Source: Rehmannia glutinosa
Lineage: Eukaryota > Streptophyta > Magnoliopsida > Lamiales > Orobanchaceae
DNA: 64,000 nucleotides
Assembly: GCA_016081115.2 (NCBI GenBank)
Contig: CM071930.1
Coordinates: forward strand, 36,223,641-36,287,640
Reading direction: 5' to 3'
The notes under the pieces: model-generated
Told to the model about the DNA's origin: nothing
The model's input: only the letters and a program-made list of their open reading frames with translations
Database searches by the model: none
Part shown: piece by piece, positions 58,055 through 64,000 of the stretch
Numbering within the stretch: position 1 is the stretch's first letter
Layout of the letters: each line of letters opens with the position of its first letter
Program-made: the position numbers and the translations under genes

Positions 58055-58403
58055 CTATAGATTTTACGAAGAAACTTATATGTGAATAAAGAATCAGAAC
58101 TCTTTAAGAAACCAAATCTATAAAGACGAGTTCTTTTCATTTCTCAATGGATCATGTGAGGTTGGGGATGAATAAAGTCAAATAGCAATTGCAATAAACA
58201 CCCCTTATATCTTACACAATGGAATCACAAATGAACATTAAGATAATGCATGTTTGAAATTCCAAAAATACTCCACAATGGCAACACTAGATGATTGGGA
58301 ACCTTGTCTGAAACTCCTTGGACAAGCCCTAATCAAACATTACATACACCAATATTTGAAACCAGGAACTTTAGCAAATGCAAATCTTTGTATTTAAATA
58401 AAG

Positions 58404-58660
58404 GGGAAATTACAAAAACTACCCTCGAAAATTTGTCTAATATTAAAAGTCTAGTTATCTTTCAAAATTACAAAATAACCCTTGAGGCTTTACAAATACC
58501 CACTTGAAGTTTGTTTTTATTTCACAAATAACTCCCCATAGGTGCAATTTGTAAAATAGAAATAAATGTCATCGGGATATTTAAAATTTCTGAAATATTT
58601 TTTTGTGTGTGTAAATAGACTAAACCTCAATGTAGGTTTTGTAATTAACCCTTACACAAA
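58404..58660 (+). mobile_element. Degenerate foldback MITE in the AKIN beta intron
   Basis: The left end ggggaaattacaaaaactac and the complement of the right end, agggttaattacaaaacctac, are inverted. The motif order (attacaaaataaccc, cacaaataactccc, gtgcaatttgta) resembles the MITE at 40924-41158 in the calmodulin intron. I could not find a clean 9-bp duplication, so it is an old copy. Confidence 0.55.
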
Positions 58661-59350
58661 CTAAAGGGCAACCTCCATGTTACTCTTGTTCAGCATCATT
58701 TTACACCCTTAGTACTCTTATTTTGTCTCATTACCCCCTTATACTCTCATTATCAAAAACACGCAAATCGCCTTTACTGATTACACATAATAAATTTCTT
58801 TAAAATGTTCTAAATTTAGTATACTTACACTAACATTTTTAATATTTTTGTCAACTCATATATTAATTCAATATTAAAATCATTTCAATTTCAATTTAAA
58901 GATTATTTTTAATAACAAAGTTGTTATTAGAATTTTATATTATAGGATATTCTTTATTATAGCTAATACACTTTCCTTACAAACTTTTCACTTTTTATAA
59001 ATATTAAAAAATTATAATATAGTTTTGATAATATTTTGAGACATACATAAAATGAAAGTCATAACTTTTTATTATTAATGAAATTTATCCAAATTTCATG
59101 AAAATAATTTTTGAATTTTTAACATTATCTATGTGAGCTTATTAATATAATTTTTTTTATTACCGATGCTTTACATACTGCATAAAATATTATTGAAACA
59201 TATATTGTATATAGTTTAGATATATAATGGTAGGAAATTCATAAGTAAACACATTAGCTATCAAAAATAATTATACTGCATAGTAATTTAATAGGGATTA
59301 TATTAAATTAAAAATTTAACAACTAAAATTTAAGTACAACAAAATTTTAA

Positions 59351-59927
59351 GGGTGCATTTGGATGGGGGGATTTGGGGGAGGATTTGGGAAGAGGGATTT
59401 GAAATCCTTAGCTAAATCCACACCCTTGTTTGGCATATAAATCCAAATCAATGGATTTCAAATCCCTCTTTAACTTTTAGTTCATTTTCAAAGGATTTCA
59501 AATCCCTACCAAAACCTAGTCATTTGAAATCCATTTTTTCCCCTTTATGCTCACTTGCATATTCACACACATTTACACACATTGCACACATTTACACACA
59601 CCGCACACATTTGCACACATTTACACACACTGCACACACTACACACACTTACACACATTGCACACATTTACACACTACACACACTGCACACATTTACACA
59701 CACTACACACAAAATAATAAGATTATATCTTTTATTTTTATTTATTTCATATCAATTAAGAAAATATATAGAGCTTCTAATTTTTTTTGTCAAAACTTAC
59801 GATGGATTTGAAATCCTTACACAAATCTACATCATCCAAACAAGCGGTGGATTTCAAATCCAATGACTTTGAAATCCATTCATTTGAAATCCCTTGGAAT
59901 TTCAAATCCCTCCATCCAAATGGGCCC
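59351..59927 (+). mobile_element. PIF/Harbinger-type (Tourist-like) element
   Basis: The ends are GGGTGCATTTGGATGGGGGG and, on the complement, GGGCCCATTTGGATGGAGGG. A TAA trinucleotide flanks both sides (59348-59350 and 59928-59930), the expected target duplication. Subterminal repeats of ggatttgaaatcc occur at both ends in both orientations. The middle contains an (AC)-rich minisatellite (59562-59712). No transposase is present. Confidence 0.85.
59562..59712 (+). repeat. Minisatellite of ACAC-rich units
   Basis: Repeats of about 12-24 bases built from cacacatttacacacac and tgcacacact. They form an open frame of alternating His/Thr residues in two registers, an artefact of the repeat rather than a gene. 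Confidence 0.85.
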
Positions 59928-59988
59928 TAAATGAATTTAATGTTAACTGATATTACTTTAAGTTGGAACACTATAGAATAATGGAGAT

Positions 59989-60372
59989 GGAGTTATGATC
60001 TAATGACACTTGCAAATAGAGAACCAACATAATATGATTTCCACCAATAATGAAGATACTCATTATATATTAGGGTTAATTAAATCTATCGCCTGATGTA
60101 TGTCCTAAGCAGCAAGTTATCCTTCATACATTTATAATTATTGCTACTTCCACTGATGATTGCAGGCGTTTACCTGCTCCACATCATGGTATTGGTGACA
60201 AGGCTCAACTAGAATGTTGAAGTTAGCATGTAAAAAATAATAGACTTCCCATATGGCCATATCATTGTTAATTATCTTTTGGGTAAAGTGCACTAAATAT
60301 GCACATGAAATGCACGTGAATCTACTTCTTACTATGGGGACCGGGCTCAACTAAAATGCTGAACTAAGCACA
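59989..60372 (+). repeat. Direct repeat, left copy, flanking a zinc-finger fragment
   Basis: It starts ggagttatgatctaatgaca and ends ggctcaactaaaatgctgaa. It matches 60891-61260 in the same orientation over about 380 bases with numerous substitutions and small indels (shared: cttgcaaat, attccaccaataat-like, cctgatgtatgtcc, ggctcaactagaatg(t/c)tgaag, actaaatatgcacatgaa). Confidence 0.85.
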
Positions 60373-60421
60373 TTTTCCTTGAAATCTTGTTTAATTTATT
60401 TTTGAGGCAATTACATATGCA

Positions 60422-60748
60422 AAGCACTGGCAGGATCCAAAACAATTGGTTCAAAGAAGGTTTAGCAGTGGAAATGCTTTGGGAGGCCACAAATGGGTTC
60501 ACTTGAAGAAGGTCAATAACAAAACTAATCAACAAATAAGGGGACCCAAATCTCAAAAATCCAATCTAAATTGTCAAGAACAGAACTCACTAGGCGAACT
60601 CCAAGTATCAGATTCAGATGTCGAAATTCCTGAGCAAAAGTTTATCTGCTTTAATTGTAATCAAACACTTGTTTCACACAAGTCATTGCATGGTCACATG
60701 GGGAAACAACCAAAGAAAAATTGGAGAGGAATGAAACCACCAGTTTGA
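60422..60748 (+). pseudogene. C2H2 zinc-finger protein fragment inside the AKIN beta intron
   Basis: A frame open from 60422 to TGA at 60746-60748 reads RRFSSGNALGGHKWVHLKK, the second half of a plant C2H2 finger with the GALGGH-type helix (QALGGH in most). A linker and acidic segment (SDSDVEIPEQ) are followed by KFICFNCNQTLVSHKSLHGH, a second finger with its Cys and first His, and a tail KKNWRGMKPP like plant ZAT-type proteins. The first finger lacks its Cys pair and no ATG precedes it. It lies antisense to AKIN beta and within its intron. It looks like a captured or duplicated gene piece, not a working transcription factor. Confidence 0.75.
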
Positions 60749-60890
60749 GCAGTGAAACATCACAATTCTTGCATGTTTCCTGGAATGAAACCATTCACTA
60801 ATTGCCTGGATGTCGAAAACAGGGATGAGGTATAGGCAAGGCAAAGACCTGATGCATGTAAAGCTCCTGGTTAAGCTGTCCATGTTTGAT

Positions 60891-61260
60891 AATGGAGTTT
60901 ATGATCTCATGACCCTTGCAAATGGCTAACCAGAGGAATGACAGTTCCACCAATATTAAAGATACTCACTATTAGGGTTACTTAAATCTACTTCCTGATG
61001 TATGTCCAAATTCACCAGTCATCCCAACATACATTCATAATCACGTTACCTCCAATGACGTTTGCAAGCATTTACCTACTCCCTATAGAGGTCAATGGCT
61101 CAACTAGAATGCTGAAGTCAGCATGTCAAAAATAAAGACCTCCCTTTTTTGCTAAGATTATTGTTAAAAAATATTTTATGGGCAAAGGTACACTAAATAT
61201 GCACATGAACGTACTCCTCATTATGGTGACATGGCTCAACTAAACTGCTGAAGCAAGCGT
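60891..61260 (+). repeat. Direct repeat, right copy, flanking a zinc-finger fragment
   Basis: It starts aatggagtttatgatctcat and ends ggctcaactaaactgctgaa, matching 59989-60372. Repeat plus zinc-finger segment form a unit of about 900 bases, of which only the repeat part is present twice. It stops 38 bases before the AKIN beta exon at 61298. Confidence 0.85.
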
Positions 61261-61297
61261 GTAAAAAATATTTGCATTAGGTGAAGTATTCACTTAC

Positions 61298-61460
61298 ATG
61301 GACATCGAGAAGATTACAGACATGGCCCATCTCATCTGTTTCACTCGGAAGATCAGGGATATATCTTACTTCGCCATCCACAATGAATTTGTAACGGAAT
61401 ATGCCTGATGGCAGGACCAAAAGAATTGAATGATCCTTGCCTGATCTTTGAAGTATTTTC
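61298..61460 (-). CDS. KINB: SnRK1 regulatory subunit beta (AKIN beta), second-to-last exon
   Basis: After acceptor cttgcag the exon encodes KILQRSGKDHSILLVLPSGI, then FRYKFIVDGEVRYIPDLPSE and TDEMGHVCNLLDVH, ending at donor CAT|gtaagtg. This is the second half of the AMPK glycogen-binding domain (CBM48): the FRYKFIVDG strand and the DLPxExDExGxVxNLLDV end are standard. It joins the last exon as NLLDVH|DYVPEN. The length is 163 nt, starting with the last base of a codon and ending on a codon boundary. No disruption is seen. Confidence 0.95.
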
Positions 61461-61594
61461 CTGCAAGCAGAATACAGAATATATCTAGGTAAATAAAGCC
61501 AGCTTACAAAAATTGTTGCTGGATGACACAGTGTCTAAAGACTTCAAATCAAGGAGAATAATCATATAAATATGGGCGGAATGTGCAAACTCAC

Positions 61595-61770
61595 CTTGTC
61601 CTCCAGTTGTCCCAAGATCCTTCCACAGCCACATTGTTGCCACCAAAGCTCCAAGTTATTATAGTAGGTATACCTTGCTCAAGGGGCTGATCAACAGCTC
61701 GCTGAGATTCATTCTGTCGCAATGGACTGAACGAGGTGCCATCATTTCTTTTGGAAGGAACTACTGGGGC
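61595..61770 (-). CDS. KINB: SnRK1 regulatory subunit beta (AKIN beta), third-to-last exon
   Basis: After acceptor cctgccag the exon encodes APVVPSKRNDGTSFSPLRQN, ESQRAVDQPLEQG and IPTIITWSFGGNNVAVEGSW, then DNWRTR with donor AG|gtgagt. The IPTxITWxxGGxxVxVEGSWDNW block is the first half of the CBM48 carbohydrate-binding domain, with the conserved Trp residues. The joined sequence WDNWRTR|KILQRSGKDHSIL is correct in frame. The N-terminal exon, which normally carries the start and the MGN myristoylation signal, was not found between 61771 and 64000, so the gene start probably lies beyond the window. Confidence 0.95.
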
Positions 61771-64000
61771 CTGGCAGGGTGTAGAAAAATATTAAGGTAT
61801 GTAAACTGATAAAAATCATGAAGTAAGCTTAAAATCGGAATTGACAATATTGCATCGATATGAGCTAAAGGAAATCAGCAATTTACAGCATAAAAAACAC
61901 TATTGATAAGAAAACATGCCAACATTGACAAAAAAAACAGAGAATTGAAAATCATAAATAAACATGCCAATCTTCAATTCAGATTTTTAGTGGAGTGCAA
62001 ATGATATAAATCAATCGTGATACTATAAGAATGAAAATACGATTCATTTTTTTGGCACAGCATGTTAGAGATAACAATTGGAGCTCAAATAACAATGTGG
62101 AGTGTCAATAGCACAATGTACTTTTATTCATAGTGGAATGGCAACTATGTTGAATGCAATTAAGCCAAATATTTAAGCAAGTAGTGGATTGACCATGGGT
62201 TTTATATGCTTCCCATAAATGCAACCTAAAACCACCGTGTCAGGTGAAGATATTTACAGACTTCTGCAAACATTGCTTATAAACACAACTCTGTTCCTTA
62301 ACCTTTTCTTGTATACCGTACTGGTATATGCTAAGAAGTTTAGAATTTCTAAGCTAGAAACCCCAACTTGGTTAGTCCAACTCACTTCATTCTTTTCAGA
62401 ACCCGACCCGTTGATGTAAATATGCATTGAGTTTACCTACATCTGGCCTCTTAACACAAAAAGGTGCAAAGCACCATGAGAATCGACAAAATCATATTGT
62501 CAACTAAAACCATTGAACAAAATTAACCAATGATGATTTTCCAAATGTAAGTTACATCTCATGTCTAAGACTCTAAGTCAGCCTCAAGTGAGTGCTTACA
62601 TCATTAGCACATCTGATAAATAAATTATGGTATAATCTCGGGTAATAGCAAAGCTAACAATTAGATTTATTTTATAACATTAAAATGTACAAACATGACT
62701 ACAAACCCAGTCAAAATTTGACTAAACAGAACAAATAAGGCCCAAAGGATCTACATAAATGATCAGTAGATGTTGCTAACTTGCTGTTAAGAGATGTTTC
62801 TGCTCAACTTCACAAAGTTCTACCAAAACTTGTAATACAGTAACGGCCAAATTCACACTCTGTCTATTGCTTCCTCCTCCTCCTCCTCCTCCTCCTCCTC
62901 CTCTGTCCCTCTCAATCATACAAAAGGCTCTATCAGATTACAAATAAGAGTTAATTACACCATCTTCCTCTATTAATTAGGGTAATTACTAACTTTTCCC
63001 TCAAAATAAATAAATAAATAAAAATGATGTCTCCTTACAATTATATTGACATTACATTGCCACTTCAGTTATTAGTTCAAGTGACGGAACGTGCAGACAT
63101 CACACCCAATATTGTGTAGGCTTCTTGTTTTGCATCTGCGTGGATTCTTGAGTAGTCTTTTATATAAATACCCATGAAATTTAATTTACCAAAACAAGAA
63201 GGCTAATGATTTTGTGGTCACAAAGGACTCACCTTGGTGGCTTCAATAGGGGGATTGTATCGGTATGTAATGCCCCGAAACTCGTAATGCTTGTTTAATC
63301 AAAGTTTTTCTTGATGCATTGTAATTCATAGTTTCCTGTCATTGTCATTTACTACTACATGCGTCCCATTTTATAATCTTACTTTGGCCTGGCATATGGA
63401 TGAGAACAGAAGAAAACAGAAGTTGCGTGTTTTCATACTATTGCCGAGAGTTATTGATGCTTTTTTTGAGGTGGGGTGGGAATCCATTCCGAGATATGGA
63501 GACTCATTTAGGACTCAAAATGAAAAAGGAGCGATAAATATGAGACCAAGTATTTACTATTTCATTTAAGGTCTACAAGGCACAAGCTAGCAATTGATGA
63601 CACTACACAAGACACAAATTAATTATGTAGCATAAAATTACATTTTTGATATTTTGACATCGTACCAACATTGGGGATTGTGAATGAGCTTCATGCTTAA
63701 GGTGTGACGTAGATTCCGAGAAATAAGTTACAATCATCCACATGATTTATCAAAAAACAAAAAACAAAAACGACAATGAATGAACATCGTTCCAAAATAA
63801 TGTTCGATGCGCTAATTAACAGTTGGAAACTTGCAAACACATACCCACAGCACCCAGAAAAGAAAAGTCCAAATAACCCTCGTAATTGTTTATTCGGATG
63901 TTACAAATTCATCAAAGGGTCACACATCAGCAAGTGACAAAATAGTACACTTGGTTAAAATGGGGTTGGAAAAAGTGAACATAATCCTATGTTTGGTATC
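61771..64000. other. Probable AKIN beta intron 1 and unassigned DNA
   Basis: No exon is convincingly supported. A (TCC)n tract is at 62872-62903. The segment 62950-63070 resembles an end of the foldback MITE family (gttaattacaccatcttcct; ttagggtaattac). On the - strand 63232-63260 reads into a donor-like AAG|gtgagt and could be a leader exon, but has no ATG or homology I recognise. Open frames such as 63342-63569 (+) show no domain. Confidence 0.5.
62872..62903 (+). repeat. (TCC)n microsatellite, about ten units
   Basis: A clean trinucleotide run. On the - strand it would encode poly-Gly, poly-Glu or poly-Arg, but no surrounding coding frame fits an AKIN beta first exon. Confidence 0.9.

Larger units (their letters stand above)
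58055..61297 (-). other. AKIN beta penultimate intron (3243 bp), rich in insertions
   Basis: The intron runs between donor CAT|gtaagt (61297 downward) and acceptor tatag (58055). It contains a degenerate foldback MITE (58404-58660), AT-rich DNA, a Harbinger MITE (59351-59927), two direct repeats (59989-60372 and 60891-61260) and a zinc-finger fragment between them. Such expansion of one intron is unusual next to the 134-base intron upstream. Confidence 0.85.

Noticed and set aside
59524..59866. Two overlapping frames of His/Thr repeats
   Set aside because: They come from the ACAC-rich minisatellite inside a Harbinger-type element and have no coding character.
62820..62930. (TCC)n region as AKIN beta exon 1 (poly-Gly/Glu N-terminus)
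   Set aside because: No frame around it gives an MGN start or the Ser/Pro-rich segment leading to the APVVP junction, and no suitable donor follows.
63342..63569. 75-residue open frame on +
   Set aside because: No recognisable domain, and it is embedded in AT-rich DNA without splice or promoter context.

Overview
The window is nuclear DNA from a flowering plant. Evidence: a calmodulin gene with the plant-type first EF-hand (DGDGCITTKE) and an intron splitting that Gly codon; the 3' exons of a plant SnRK1/AKIN beta subunit; Ty1/copia and Ty3/gypsy LTR retrotransposons; FAR1/MuDR-type Mutator elements; Helitrons; and a fragment of plastid atpB/atpE DNA. A eudicot is very likely; an asterid is only a guess. 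Only two host genes are recognisable. The rest is layered mobile DNA and AT-rich filler.

Layout. 1-3773: 3' end of a SIRE/Maximus-like copia element (Copia-A, + strand) with its 3' LTR. 3774-7018: 3' end and LTR of a Tat/Athila-type gypsy element. 7019-13361: Copia-B (- strand) with 5' LTR, gag, protease/integrase and a truncated RT. 13362-29512: an old Mutator element (MULE-1) carrying a Ulp1-like protease pseudogene (+) and a FAR1-type transposase pseudogene (-). Its transposase is split by a second, younger, oppositely oriented MULE (MULE-2, 16846-27329) that has both terminal inverted repeats and the same two genes. I infer the nesting Copia-A in gypsy in Copia-B in MULE-1, with MULE-2 also inside MULE-1; the missing halves would then lie left of base 1. 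29513-39137: AT-rich DNA with hAT-type MITEs, a TIR element holding a 118-bp minisatellite, and a Helitron with a Pif1-helicase remnant.

39138-41960: calmodulin gene (+), whose single intron holds two non-autonomous DNA transposons. 42635-44325: a hAT-like element with long arrays of GAGCTCG-type subterminal repeats. About 45900-54045: Copia-C (- strand), whose LTR is a fusion of two diverged LTR pieces joined by about 169 bp of plastid DNA (atpB end/atpE start). 54046-57600: AT-rich DNA and MITEs. 57737-61770: three 3' exons of an AKIN beta gene (- strand; exon 1 not found and probably beyond base 64000). Its 3.2-kb intron contains a Harbinger-type MITE and a C2H2 zinc-finger fragment between two direct repeats of about 370 bp.

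The calmodulin and SnRK1-beta genes show no functional link beyond proximity. No undescribed enzymatic system was found. The most notable observations are the MULE-in-MULE arrangement with Ulp1-like proteases, the plastid filler at the LTR-LTR junction, and the zinc-finger fragment between intron repeats.
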